The notes under the pieces are model-generated. The model was not told where the DNA came from. It worked only from the letters and a program-made list of their open reading frames with translations, and ran no database searches. 64,000 nt of DNA from CAZTQN01 sp964615765 (GTDB taxonomy: Bacteria > Planctomycetota > Phycisphaerae > Phycisphaerales > UBA1924): NCBI GenBank assembly GCA_964615765.1, contig CAZTQN010000003.1, positions 1-64,000 on the forward strand. Reading direction: 5' to 3'. Of this stretch, positions 25,061-34,168 are shown piece by piece (the stretch's first letter is position 1; every line of letters starts with the position of its first letter). The translations under genes and the position numbers were made by a program.

Positions 25061-27003
25061 TTGGTGATGTCCATCTGATCGATGAGGCGGCCTTCGAGGT
25101 CGAAGACCTGGAAGATCAGGGTCTTGTCGTGGACCATGGCGAAGCAGACGTGGTGGCCGCGATAGACGCGCTGGGCGAACCAGGTGCGGTGGGGCCCGGC
25201 AGATTCGAGGCCGCCGCCGCCGCCGCCGGTGGTGATGTAGCGGACGCCGCGGGCTTGGTCGATCTTGCCCTGGAAGATGGGCCAGGAGCGTTCGTAGGAG
25301 TGGATGTGACCGTTGAAGTTGATGTCGACCTTGTACTTCTCGTAGAGGTCGGCGAGCGGGCGGATGCGCAGATCGCCGAGGACGCTGGGGCCTTTGTAGG
25401 TGTCGCCGTAGTCGTTTTCGTCGGATGAGTAGACGGGGTGGTGGTGGTAGGTGATCTTCCAGGTGGCGGTGCTCTTGGCGAGTTCGGACTCGAGCCACTT
25501 GTACTGATCCGAGCCGGGGTCGACGGGCTTGTTGGTGTCGATGGAGAAGAACTGGGTGTTGCCGAAGGTGAAGGTGTACCAGCACTGCGGGTCGGGCAGG
25601 GCGAAGTAGCGGTAGTAGTTGGAGTGGTTCTCTTCGTGGTTGCCGATGGAGGGGTAGAGGCAGACGCGGCTGAGGAGCGGGTATGACGCGGCGAGGAGTT
25701 CGTCCGTCCATTCCGCGCGGTCGGGGCCTTTGTCGACGACGTCGCCGGTGTGGATCTGCAGGCTCGGGCGGAGCGTGAGCGTGAAGTTCTGGAGCTTTTC
25801 GATGACGGGCTTGTTCTTCTGGGTATCGCCGATGATGGCGAAGGCGAAGGGGGTGTTTTTGTCGGTGACGGTCTGGAAGGTGAGGTCGTCGGAGACGATC
25901 TCCTTGCCGTCGGGCTCGATGGTTTTGACGCGGTAGTAGTAGTTGGTGCCGGGCTTGAGGTTGGTCAGGCGGACTTTGTGCAGGATGTCGGTGGTGCCTT
26001 CGAGGCGCTGGGTGTAGGGGAGCTGCGTGCCGAACTCGACGATGCCCTGGCCGGGACGGGCGGTCTCCCAGACGATCGTCATGGCGTCGGCGGTGCCGAA
26101 CTGGAGCAGCGGCTTGACGACGAAGCGCTGGGTGGCCTCCATCTGCGGCTGATAGGAGGCGAGCAGGGTGCCGGGGGTGTATTCCTCGGTGATGCGCTGC
26201 TGGTTGAAGGCGCGGGAATACACGTTGGCTTCGAGGAGCGTGCCGTGCCAGAAGGCGCGGGTATCGGTGTGCTCGCGCGAGGCGACCGAGTAGACGGCGT
26301 TCGGGGCGTACACGATCGGGCCGGACTGGTCTTTGGACTCGCCCTGCTGCTCGCTGTTGACGAAGAGCTTCATGGAGCGGCCGTCGTAGGTGGCAACGAG
26401 GTGATACCAGCGGTCGGGCTGGATGCGGGTGGTGCTGACGATCCGCGTCGCGGGCTTGGGAGCGGCGGATGATGAGGCGGACTGACTGGCGGCGAGTTCG
26501 AAGAAGAACTGATCACCGGAAGCGCCGAGACGCCAGCCGCCGGGGGCGGCGGTGGCGCCGAGGCAGCCGATGATGGTGCGGTCGTCGTGCAGCGCGTGGA
26601 CGGAGAGCCAGGTGGCAACGGTGAGTTCGGTGGTGGGGAGGCCGGCGCGCTGCGCGGGGGGAGCGGACTCGGCGTTCGAAAGGACGAAGGCGTCGGTGGT
26701 GCCGTTGAACTTGAGCCCGCCGGAGGGGCCGATGTTGTGGCGCATCGGGTTGCCGAGGATGCGGGCGGAGACGGTGCCGGTCTGATCAAGGATGGCGCCG
26801 GACTTGAAGCGGGCGGTGGTGATCCCCAGGCCCATGCGGAGGTCCGGGTCGAGCGGCTGCTTGTCTTTGTCCTTGGCGCGCTGGCCCGGGAGCGGGGCGG
26901 GCTGCGCGCCTTGTTGAGCGCGGGTGGTGATGGGCGCGGCGAGGAGGGCGAGAGCCGCGGCGACCGAGAGGGCGGCGTGAAGCGTGGACGTGCGCGTGAG
27001 CAT
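25057..27003 (-). CDS. Secreted purple-acid-phosphatase-like metallophosphoesterase with LamG-like domain
   Basis: A 648-residue exported phosphoesterase. A Sec signal peptide (MLTRTSTLHAALSVAAALA, cut after TRA) is followed by a concanavalin/LamG-like domain (about 60-270: TVATWLSVHALH, WYHLVATYDGRSMKLFVN). An FN3-like purple acid phosphatase N-domain (about 285-385) and the metallophosphoesterase domain follow. Metal motifs are all present: GDTQ, HTGDVVD, GNHE, YHHHP and GHIHSYE. It should release phosphate from esters outside the inner membrane. Start 27003 has GGAG eight bases upstream. The stop overlaps the phnZ start, so the two are coupled. Confidence 0.92.
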   Translation of the reverse strand: MLTRTSTLHAALSVAAALALLAAPITTRAQQGAQPAPLPGQRAKDKDKQPLDPDLRMGLGITTARFKSGAILDQTGTVSARILGNPMRHNIGPSGGLKFNGTTDAFVLSNAESAPPAQRAGLPTTELTVATWLSVHALHDDRTIIGCLGATAAPGGWRLGASGDQFFFELAASQSASSSAAPKPATRIVSTTRIQPDRWYHLVATYDGRSMKLFVNSEQQGESKDQSGPIVYAPNAVYSVASREHTDTRAFWHGTLLEANVYSRAFNQQRITEEYTPGTLLASYQPQMEATQRFVVKPLLQFGTADAMTIVWETARPGQGIVEFGTQLPYTQRLEGTTDILHKVRLTNLKPGTNYYYRVKTIEPDGKEIVSDDLTFQTVTDKNTPFAFAIIGDTQKNKPVIEKLQNFTLTLRPSLQIHTGDVVDKGPDRAEWTDELLAASYPLLSRVCLYPSIGNHEENHSNYYRYFALPDPQCWYTFTFGNTQFFSIDTNKPVDPGSDQYKWLESELAKSTATWKITYHHHPVYSSDENDYGDTYKGPSVLGDLRIRPLADLYEKYKVDINFNGHIHSYERSWPIFQGKIDQARGVRYITTGGGGGGLESAGPHRTWFAQRVYRGHHVCFAMVHDKTLIFQVFDLEGRLIDQMDITK

Positions 27004-27050
27004 GCGAGGGACTCCGGAAGTTCGGGCCGAGCGTCGGCGGTTCGTGCGTG

Positions 27051-28163
27051 TCAGGGCGCGGGGGTGGCGGGGTTGTTGGCGGCGGGAGCGGCGGGGGAAG
27101 CCGCGCGAGCCGCGGTGGTGATGGCGTCGGAAAGCCGGCGGAAGTTGTCGTGCATGGTGGCGAGGTAGTCGGGCTCGCCTTCGGCGCGGGTCTCGGCGGG
27201 TGAGAAGACCACGGGCTGAACCCCCCACTGCGTGCGAAGAAGCGCGGTGGTGGAGGGGAGCGGTTCGGACTCGAAGAGGACGATCGCGGGACGCGCGGCG
27301 GACGTGGTTGAGGCGGGTGGGAGCGCGGCCTGGAATGCGGCCCACTGCTCGCTGGTCGGCTCGGCGTCGGGCGGGAGGTCGATGTTGACGACGGCGAAGC
27401 CCAGGCGGCGCGCGAGGTAGTTGTACGCGGGGTGGCTGGCGAGGATGGTCACCGAGCGCAGCGCCGCCGCGTCGACGGCGAGCGTGCACGTTGACTTGAC
27501 GTCGGCGGCGAGAGCGGCGAAGTTGTCGGCGAAGGCCTTCTCGTACTGGGGCCAGCGCTTCTGCATGGCGCGGAGGATGGCTTCCGACTGGCGGAGGGCG
27601 TTCACGGGGTCGAGCCAGGTGTGACCGTCGGTGCCGGCGTGTGTGTGCGCGCCCTGCGGGCCGTGGCTGTGGGTGACGGCTTTGAGGGTGATGAACTCAG
27701 ACTTGAATACGCGAGCGGTGTCGATCGTTCGGGCGGCGGGGAGGGACGCCGTGGGCACCCACTCTTCGAACGTGGCCCCGTTGGTGATGATGAGCTCGCC
27801 GTCTTGCAGGCGCTTCAGGGCGTCGCGCGGCGGGGACCACGCGGCCGGGTCCACGCCCGCGGGCACGACGCAGGCGACGCGGACGAGCCCGCCGGCGATG
27901 CGCTCGGCGAAGTACGCGAGGGGGTACGTGGTGGTGAGGATCTGGTCGGGCTGACGCGGCGCGGCGTGCGTCGGCGTGGCGGGCTTGGTGTCGTGATGGT
28001 CGGCGTCGGAATGACCGGGGTGCGCCGACGCGCCGACGGTGCCAGCGGCGGCGGTGAGGGCGCACACGAGCAGCCGCAGGCTCGCACGCGGCGCACACAC
28101 GCGGGAGTGGACCAGCGGGGAGCGTTGTGGGGACAGACGGCGTGCGGCGGGCGTCGGCACCAT
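27051..28163 (-). CDS. ZnuA-like metal ABC transporter binding protein
   Basis: A 370-residue cluster A-I metal-binding protein. After a signal region and a His/Asp-rich stretch (HPGHSDADHHD) come ILTTTYPLAYFAERIAGG, ITNGATFEEWV, a second His-rich loop (THSHGPQGAHTHAGTDGHTWLDP), LASHPAYNYLARRLGF and LFESEPLP. His in GHTWLDP and SHPAY fit the known zinc or manganese ligands. It lies 52 bases behind an FtsX-like permease gene and not beside a ZnuBC pair, which is unusual for this protein class. No good ribosome site is seen at 28163. Confidence 0.88.
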   Translation of the reverse strand: MVPTPAARRLSPQRSPLVHSRVCAPRASLRLLVCALTAAAGTVGASAHPGHSDADHHDTKPATPTHAAPRQPDQILTTTYPLAYFAERIAGGLVRVACVVPAGVDPAAWSPPRDALKRLQDGELIITNGATFEEWVPTASLPAARTIDTARVFKSEFITLKAVTHSHGPQGAHTHAGTDGHTWLDPVNALRQSEAILRAMQKRWPQYEKAFADNFAALAADVKSTCTLAVDAAALRSVTILASHPAYNYLARRLGFAVVNIDLPPDAEPTSEQWAAFQAALPPASTTSAARPAIVLFESEPLPSTTALLRTQWGVQPVVFSPAETRAEGEPDYLATMHDNFRRLSDAITTAARAASPAAPAANNPATPAP

Positions 28164-28215
28164 GGGGACAGGTGTATCCGATTCCTGCGGGCCGTTGGGG
28201 CGGTGGGCGAGGTCT

Positions 28216-29397
28216 TTACAAGAACTTCACAACATCCACCGACCAGACGCTGAGCGTGAGCAGGGCGACGGCCGCGGCGCTGAGGCCGGCGAGAACGACC
28301 AGCGCCGTTTCGCCGCCGACGATGATGGCGATGTGGGCGCGGGCGACGCCGATGCGTTGGAGGGTTTCGAGCTCGCGGGCGCGGAGTCGGAGGGAGAGCA
28401 CGCCGACGAGACCGAGCAGCACGGCGGTGAAGGCGGCGACGATCGCCGAGATCGCGTTGATGAGTTGGCGCAGGCGCACGACGTGGGCGAGCAGTTCGTG
28501 GATGACGTCGAGAGGGACGATGGCCTGCAGCGATTTGCCGGCGTTGAGCCGGGCGGCGAGGATCGAGCGATCCTTCTCGGATGATGGAACGACAAGAATT
28601 GCGGAGAGCGGGAGCGTGTCCGGGTCGGCGTGGATGTGGAACGAGCGGGCGTTGTCCGGCGTGACCTCGTTGACCTCGACGAGTTCTTCCGAGATCACGG
28701 TGTTGGGCGCTTCGGGCGTCGCGCCCGGGGGCTGGAGAATCAGAGCGGCGGGGAGTTTGGCCGGCGGCGCGTGCCCGTGGGCGAGGCCTTCCAGGAGCCA
28801 GGCGGTCTTGATGTCGGTGAAGACGGCGTCGTCGTCGGGCGCGTTGGTGGGTGCGAGCAGGCCGACGATGCGGAGCTTGATGGCGGCGGGCTTGGTGAGG
28901 TCGTACAACTCGCGCTGATCGGAGAAGATGCTGTCGCCAACGCCGAGTTGGAGGTCGCGGGCGACGCGGGCGCCGAGGGCGACCTCGCCGACCATGAGCG
29001 GGAACTCCCCGCGGGCGGGGACGAGGCGGCGGAACGCGGCGTAATCCGGCGTGGTCGCGACGAGCGGGCGGGTTCGGGCGGTGAAGCGCGTGTTGATGGG
29101 GATGGCGTCGCCGAGCTGCATGTCGGCGATGGAGGTGAGGTCGCCGGTGGTGATGGTGGGCAGATCGATGCGGCGGAAATAGAGCGCGGACAGGGCCAGG
29201 TCGAAGCGGTTGCCGCGGGCGCCGATGACGAGCGGGGTAGCGGCCCCGCGGTCGAGCAGGTGGGCCTCGAAGCGGTTCATGAGCAGGTTCGATGCGGCGG
29301 GGAGGAGTGCGGCGACACACACGCACAGCGCCAGCAGGGCCGAGCGGCCCAGGTGATGCCGGGCGTGCGCGAGCGCGAGCCGAAGGGCGGCGGTCAT
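28216..29397 (-). CDS. FtsX/MacB-type ABC transporter permease
   Basis: A 393-residue permease with one N-terminal membrane segment (SALLALCVCVAALLPAASNLL), a large outer domain (about 40-280) and three membrane segments at the C-terminus (LINAISAIVAAFTAVLLGLVGVLSL, IAIIVGGETALVVLAGLSAAA and ALLTLSVWSVDVV). This is the layout of FtsX/MacB/LolC families, not of ZnuB. RELETLQRIGVARAHI matches the cytoplasmic coupling part of FtsX-like domains. The start overlaps the ATPase gene by four bases. Confidence 0.88.
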   Translation of the reverse strand: MTAALRLALAHARHHLGRSALLALCVCVAALLPAASNLLMNRFEAHLLDRGAATPLVIGARGNRFDLALSALYFRRIDLPTITTGDLTSIADMQLGDAIPINTRFTARTRPLVATTPDYAAFRRLVPARGEFPLMVGEVALGARVARDLQLGVGDSIFSDQRELYDLTKPAAIKLRIVGLLAPTNAPDDDAVFTDIKTAWLLEGLAHGHAPPAKLPAALILQPPGATPEAPNTVISEELVEVNEVTPDNARSFHIHADPDTLPLSAILVVPSSEKDRSILAARLNAGKSLQAIVPLDVIHELLAHVVRLRQLINAISAIVAAFTAVLLGLVGVLSLRLRARELETLQRIGVARAHIAIIVGGETALVVLAGLSAAAVALLTLSVWSVDVVKFL

Positions 29398-30176
29398 GCG
29401 GCCGCCTCCGGTGGCCCGACGGCTGTCGACGCGGACGCGTCAGGTGCGCGCGTTGAGCGAACCGCGGAGATGTCCAGCACCCGGTCGAACGCGTCGAGCA
29501 GCGCGTGGTTGTGGGTGACGACGACCAGCGCGGCGTTCACCGCGCGGGCTTGCGAAATGATCAGTTCGATGATCTGGCGTGTTGAGGCGGGGTCCAGGTT
29601 GCCCGTCGGCTCGTCGCAGAGAATGACGCTCGGCTTCGCGACCAGCGCGCGGCAGACGGCGACGCGTTGACGCTCGCCCTGCGAGAGCTTGCGCGGCTTG
29701 CGGTGCAGGACGTGGGCGATGCCGGCGGCGGCGGCGAGACGTTCGGCTGATGCGGCGAGCTCGGCGGGAGAGGCGGCGCCGGCGAGGCGGGCGATCGCCG
29801 TGATGTTGTCGCGGGCGGAGAGGTACTCGAGCAGTTCAAACTCCTGGAACACCATGCCGACGCGCTGCAGACGCAGGCGGCGGCGCTCGGGCTCGGACAG
29901 TCGGGAGAGGTCGTGACCCAGGAGGTGCGCTCGGCCGGCGTGTGGGAGCAGGAGGCCGGTGATCAGGTGCAGCAGCGTGGTTTTGCCGGAACCGGACGGG
30001 CCGACGATCGCGAGCGACTCGCCGGCGTGGACGGCGAGGTGATCGACCGCGAGGTCGAGCGCCGGCGGAACGGCGGAGGTGAACGTCGCGGGGTTGGTGT
30101 ACGTGAAGCGCAGACGATCGAGCAGAACGGGCGCGGCCGTCGGTGTGGGCTGGGCAGAGTCGCGGCGTGCGGTCAT
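29394..30176 (-). CDS. LolD/MacB-type ABC transporter ATP-binding protein
   Basis: A 260-residue ABC ATPase: Walker A GPSGSGKTT, Q-loop VFQEFELLEYLSARDN, signature LSQGERQRVAVCRAL and Walker B VILCDEPTGNLDPAS, followed by the H-loop VVTHN. EPTGNLD is the form typical of the LolD/MacB/FtsE group. It overlaps the gene before it (30173-30176) and the permease after it (29394-29397) by four bases each, so the three are translated together. Confidence 0.95.
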   Translation of the reverse strand: MTARRDSAQPTPTAAPVLLDRLRFTYTNPATFTSAVPPALDLAVDHLAVHAGESLAIVGPSGSGKTTLLHLITGLLLPHAGRAHLLGHDLSRLSEPERRRLRLQRVGMVFQEFELLEYLSARDNITAIARLAGAASPAELAASAERLAAAAGIAHVLHRKPRKLSQGERQRVAVCRALVAKPSVILCDEPTGNLDPASTRQIIELIISQARAVNAALVVVTHNHALLDAFDRVLDISAVRSTRAPDASASTAVGPPEAAA

Positions 30177-31513
30177 GGTGCGGGCGCCGGCGCGGGCGGG
30201 GCGGCGGCTGGTGTCGATGGCTGGGCCGGATCGGAGGAGATGGTTTCGATGCGGCGCTGTTCGAGCGGGCGTGCGGCGACGATGCGCCAGCCGCCGGGGC
30301 GGGGGGCGACGGCGTACTCAGCGGCGTATTCGTTGATGCGGGTGTGCGAATGGCCCCAGTGGTAGACGACGCCTTCGACGCGCCAGCGTGCGGAAATGTC
30401 GAAGCCGCGGGGCACGGTTGAGGTCGGGAGGACGGATGTGGAGAGCGGCGTGACCGAGCGGACGCGGGCCAGCGCGCCGCCTTCTTCCTGCATGACCAAG
30501 CCGCGGTAGACGTCGTTGTAGATGGCATCGAGCAGCGGTCCGTCGACGCTGCGGGCGAGCGCGTCGTAGATGTCCGACTCGCGGGTGTAGTCGAAGGCGC
30601 GGTAGATGTTCGCGTGCAAGGGCGTGAACGCGGCGAGCGCGTCGGCTTCGGGCACGGGGCGCGATGCGAGGGACAAGAGGAGGCGCGGGACGACGCCGAT
30701 CGCCGCCGCGATAGAGCAAACGACACCGGCGACGAGGACGGCGCGGCGTCGGGGCAGCGGGGCCGCGGCCGCACCGAGCACAAGCATCGCGCCGACAGCG
30801 AGGATCGCGACGGACCACATCGGTACGGCGGACGTCGGCACCTCGGGCGGGGGCGGCACGGCGGCCAGACGCGAGCGGTCTTCCTGCGCGCGGTGCCAGA
30901 TGATCTCCGGCTCGTGCTTGCGGAACGTGATGAGGTTGAGATCGCCCGCGCTGGTGAGCACGGCCTCGATGTCCGTAGGCGGGGCGATGTCGCGATCGGA
31001 CGGGGTGATGTAATCGCGCGGGTACGCGCCCCAGACCATGCTGACGGTCTTGGGCGGCTGCTTGCACGGGTACTCGGCGATGACGTGGATGCGCGGGATC
31101 AGCAGGGCGGGGTTCTGGATGAAGCCGGGGCGGGTTTCGGGCTCGGGGCGGACGATGCTCATGTGCGTGATGAGCGGGGCGGCGGGGATGCCGTCGATGG
31201 AGACCATCGTGGCGCGGTCGACGACGGCGGAGGGCCTGCCGGGCTCGCGGCCGGCGCCGAAGAACTCGGCCAAAGCCGCGGTGAGGGCCGGTTCTTCGTG
31301 CTCAAGGACATCGTCGATGCGGGCCCGCGGGGCGTTGACGCATTGGTCGGCGAACAGGATGTTCATCAGCACATCGAAGCGGACACGGTCCGGCTCGACG
31401 CTGATACGCACGTCGGCGTGAGCGCCGGGCTTGGGGTGCGCAGCGGCGAGCTTGGCCGCGAGTGCGGCGAACAAGACTGCGAGGATCCGGACGAGCGTGC
31501 GGCGCGCGAACAT
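30173..31513 (-). CDS. Exported membrane-anchored protein of unknown function
   Basis: A 446-residue protein with a signal peptide (ILAVLFAALAAKLAAAHP) and two membrane segments near residues 228-268 (MWSVAILAVGAMLVLGAAAA and AVLVAGVVCSIAAAIGVV), separating two outer domains. The first domain begins HPKPGAHADVRISVEPDRVRFDVLM, similar in feel to the N-termini of HupE/UreJ-like proteins; the second contains FDISARWRVEGVVYHWGHSHTRINEYAAEY. The family is not known to me. Its stop overlaps the ATPase start, so it is probably a component or accessory of the ABC transporter. It begins 15 bases after the phosphodiesterase stop. Confidence 0.82.
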   Translation of the reverse strand: MFARRTLVRILAVLFAALAAKLAAAHPKPGAHADVRISVEPDRVRFDVLMNILFADQCVNAPRARIDDVLEHEEPALTAALAEFFGAGREPGRPSAVVDRATMVSIDGIPAAPLITHMSIVRPEPETRPGFIQNPALLIPRIHVIAEYPCKQPPKTVSMVWGAYPRDYITPSDRDIAPPTDIEAVLTSAGDLNLITFRKHEPEIIWHRAQEDRSRLAAVPPPPEVPTSAVPMWSVAILAVGAMLVLGAAAAPLPRRRAVLVAGVVCSIAAAIGVVPRLLLSLASRPVPEADALAAFTPLHANIYRAFDYTRESDIYDALARSVDGPLLDAIYNDVYRGLVMQEEGGALARVRSVTPLSTSVLPTSTVPRGFDISARWRVEGVVYHWGHSHTRINEYAAEYAVAPRPGGWRIVAARPLEQRRIETISSDPAQPSTPAAAPPAPAPAP

Positions 31514-31528
31514 GGGCGGGCGCGGACG

Positions 31529-34042
31529 TTAGCAGCCGCTTGGCGCGAAGAAGCAGGCGAGGAAGTCGAAGATGTCCTGCACGGTGTACGCCCCGTCGGC
31601 GTTCATGTCGCCCGTGCCCCCGGACGGGCCGGCGAACCACGCCCCCAGGAATGTGAAGATGTCCTGGACCGTGACGTCGGAGTCGTTGGTGTAATCGCAC
31701 GGGCAGGACGCGACGGCGGTGACGGCGAGGTTGTCGATCGCCCACCACCAGTTGTTGCGGGCGTCGAGCAGGTCAAAGTCCAGCCGGAGCGTGTCGACGC
31801 CGGGCGGGTTGACGAGGGAGAGGGCGAGGGATTCGTTGGTCGCGGCGGGCTTGAAGTTCGGGCCGGCGGCGGATTCCCAGTTGAGCAGCGTGACGGGCGT
31901 GCCGCGTGAGAACGTGGCGGTCAGGCGGGCCCGCTGGAGGTCTTCTGGGCGCCAACTGGAATCGAAGGCGACGCGGATGGAGCCGGGCTTCACGCCGCGG
32001 AAGCGGAGGGTGGGCGTCTGCATCCGCGCGTTGTACGGCCCGAGCGTGGACGGCGCGGGCGAGCCGCGGTCGTCCCACTCGTCCGGGTCGGCGACGGCGA
32101 TGACGTTCTGGCCCAGCACGAACTGCGAGCGGTTCTGATCGGCGGCGACGGTTGCCCACCAGGTCTTGTCGGTAAAGGCCCAGCCCTCCCACTCCTTCAT
32201 GCCGGAGGCTGGGTTGTTGACGGTGGGCACGCCGGAATCATCGAGGATCCAGCCGGGCGGCGGGGTCTGCGTCCACACGGCGGCCCCGGCGGGCGTTTCG
32301 TTGAGGCTCGGGCCGAGGGTGAGGGCGTTGAAGTTCTCGCTTAGCAGCGTGACGCGGGTCTCGACCGGCTCGGCGAGGAGTTCGATGTTGTCGATGGCCC
32401 ACCACCAGTTGTTGCCGGCGTCCGTCAGGGAGAAGGTGAAGCGGGCGGTGTGTGCGCCGACGGGCGGGGCGAGCGGGACGATGACGGTTTCGTTGGTCGC
32501 GTCGGCCTTGAAGTTCGGCGAGGCGGAGTTGCTCGACCACGTGAACAGCGTCACGGGGGAGCCGTTGTCGTACGTGACGGTGAGCGTCGCGGCCTGAGCG
32601 CCTTCGGGGCGCCAGGAAGAGTCGAAGACCAGACGAGCGGGCTCCGGGCGGATGTTGGCGAGAGCGATCGCGGGCGTGGAGAGACGCGTGTTGTAGAAGC
32701 CGGTGCTGCGGGGCAGGTCGTCCCACTCGTCGGGGTCGGCGATGGCGGCGGCGCCGCGGGCCTTGGTGAACTGGCTGCGGTTCTGATCGCCCGCGACCTG
32801 GGACCACCAAGCGGGAGCGGCGAACGACCAGCCGCGCCACTCGCGAACCCCGCCGGCCGGGAGCGCCGAGTTGTCGATCAACCAGCCAACAGGAGCGGTG
32901 TTGGTCCAGACGTTGGCGCCCACGGGGACTTCGTCAAGACCCGGGCCGAGGGGGAGTGCGTCGAAGTTCTCGGCGAAGATGGTGGTGAGCGTGGGGCACT
33001 GGGCGGGCGCGCAGGCGACGCCGAGGCCTTGCCAGAAGCCGCGCGCGTTCACGCAGTCGGACGCGGTGCGCTGGGTGCAGGTGGCGTCGGCAGCGCAGCA
33101 CGCGCCGACGGGCGGCGGCGGGGGCTGCTGGCAGTTGAACGGGTTGCTGGTGGCGGCGGGCATGTTCAGCCCGCGGGCCTGGCCGTCCCATCCCCATGCG
33201 GGATCGATGGGGAGGCCGAGGAAGGTGAGGACGGTGGGCGGGATGTCGACCAGTTCCGGCGTGCCGGCGACCGTGGAACCTTGGAGGGTGGCGGCACCGG
33301 AGATGATGAGCGGCGTGTTGCGGTGTTCGGGGATGTTCTGACCGTGCGAGCCGTCGGGCGTGCCGCCGTGATCGCTGGTGACGATGATGAGCCAGTCCTC
33401 GCTGGCGATGAGCGTGCGGGCCTGCAGCGCGGCCCGGATCTGGCCGACGTAGCCGTCGATGGTCTGAATGGCGTTGAGGTAGTTCTGAACAGTGGGCGAG
33501 AAGCCGTTGGCGTGCCCGGCGCCGTCGACGCTGTCGAAGTGCAGAAAAATCACGTCGGCGGTGTCGGGGGCTTGGAGCAGCGTGACGCAGTTGGCGGCGA
33601 CGCCGGCGTCGTTCACGCCGGTGATGATGGTGTCGGCGGCGCCGAGGAGGATGTTGGTGTTGACGGGCGACCAGTTGACGATGGAGGCGGTCTGGATGTC
33701 GCAGGCGTCCTCGAGACGCCGGAAGAAGTGCGGGTACTGGGCGTAGTTTGAGCCGGCGAAGGAGTTGCCGGTGACGCCGTGCTTGTTGCGGTGCACGCCG
33801 CAGAGAATGCTGGACCAGCAGGGGCCGGAGATGGTGATGTCCTCGGCCTGAGCGACGGGGCTGAAGGCGCCGGTGGCGATGAGGGCGTCGAAGTTCGGGC
33901 AGTTGGCCGCGAGCATGGCGTCGGGGCGCATGCCGTCGACACCGATGATGAGGACCTTGCGTTCGGCGGCGGCGGCGCTGGCCGCAGCGGCCGCGGCGGC
34001 GAGAAGGGCGGCGATGCGGAGCGAGCGTGCTGAGCGGGGCAT
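31529..34042 (-). CDS. Secreted alkaline-phosphatase-superfamily phosphodiesterase with two jelly-roll and dockerin-like domains
   Basis: An 837-residue exported protein. Signal peptide at 1-25, then a type I phosphodiesterase/nucleotide pyrophosphatase domain (to about 270): IIGVDGMRPDAM, ISGPCWSSILCG (nucleophile region), LHFDSVDGAGHANG, IVTSDHGG and PEHRNTPL supply the metal ligands. A Cys-rich linker (GACCAADATCTQRTASDC) leads to two related beta-sandwich repeats, each with FNAL-type starts, EWDD and NWWWAIDN. The end is dockerin-like with two calcium loops (DVTVQD, MNADGAYTVQD). Phosphate ester cleavage at the cell surface is likely. Start 34042 is chosen for the signal peptide and GGAG upstream. 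Confidence 0.9.
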   Translation of the reverse strand: MPRSARSLRIAALLAAAAAAASAAAAERKVLIIGVDGMRPDAMLAANCPNFDALIATGAFSPVAQAEDITISGPCWSSILCGVHRNKHGVTGNSFAGSNYAQYPHFFRRLEDACDIQTASIVNWSPVNTNILLGAADTIITGVNDAGVAANCVTLLQAPDTADVIFLHFDSVDGAGHANGFSPTVQNYLNAIQTIDGYVGQIRAALQARTLIASEDWLIIVTSDHGGTPDGSHGQNIPEHRNTPLIISGAATLQGSTVAGTPELVDIPPTVLTFLGLPIDPAWGWDGQARGLNMPAATSNPFNCQQPPPPPVGACCAADATCTQRTASDCVNARGFWQGLGVACAPAQCPTLTTIFAENFDALPLGPGLDEVPVGANVWTNTAPVGWLIDNSALPAGGVREWRGWSFAAPAWWSQVAGDQNRSQFTKARGAAAIADPDEWDDLPRSTGFYNTRLSTPAIALANIRPEPARLVFDSSWRPEGAQAATLTVTYDNGSPVTLFTWSSNSASPNFKADATNETVIVPLAPPVGAHTARFTFSLTDAGNNWWWAIDNIELLAEPVETRVTLLSENFNALTLGPSLNETPAGAAVWTQTPPPGWILDDSGVPTVNNPASGMKEWEGWAFTDKTWWATVAADQNRSQFVLGQNVIAVADPDEWDDRGSPAPSTLGPYNARMQTPTLRFRGVKPGSIRVAFDSSWRPEDLQRARLTATFSRGTPVTLLNWESAAGPNFKPAATNESLALSLVNPPGVDTLRLDFDLLDARNNWWWAIDNLAVTAVASCPCDYTNDSDVTVQDIFTFLGAWFAGPSGGTGDMNADGAYTVQDIFDFLACFFAPSGC

Positions 34043-34080
34043 GCGGGCGGAGTCTCCGTGTGCGGTGCGCGGGGTTCTGG

Positions 34081-34108
34081 AAGACAAAGCCCGGGCGTTG
34101 GCCCGGGC
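34081..34108 (-). terminator. Rho-independent terminator of the 989-residue protein gene
   Basis: On the minus strand GCCCGGGC, loop CAAC, GCCCGGGC, then TTTGTCTT: an 8-bp perfect stem with a T-rich tail, 60 bases after the stop at 34169. It separates that gene from the phosphodiesterase gene behind it, so the phosphodiesterase operon should have its own promoter between about 34043 and 34080. Confidence 0.82.
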
Positions 34109-34168
34109 CTTGTGGATGCGTGCGTTCGGGTTCACGGCGTCAGGCCGCGACGCGCCGAGTGTGCCGGC

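Noticed and set aside
24458..25711. 417-residue form of the PhnZ-like protein
   Set aside because: The extension is antiparallel in frame to the phosphatase gene on the same strand and has shadow composition; GTG 25060 gives the PhnZ length.
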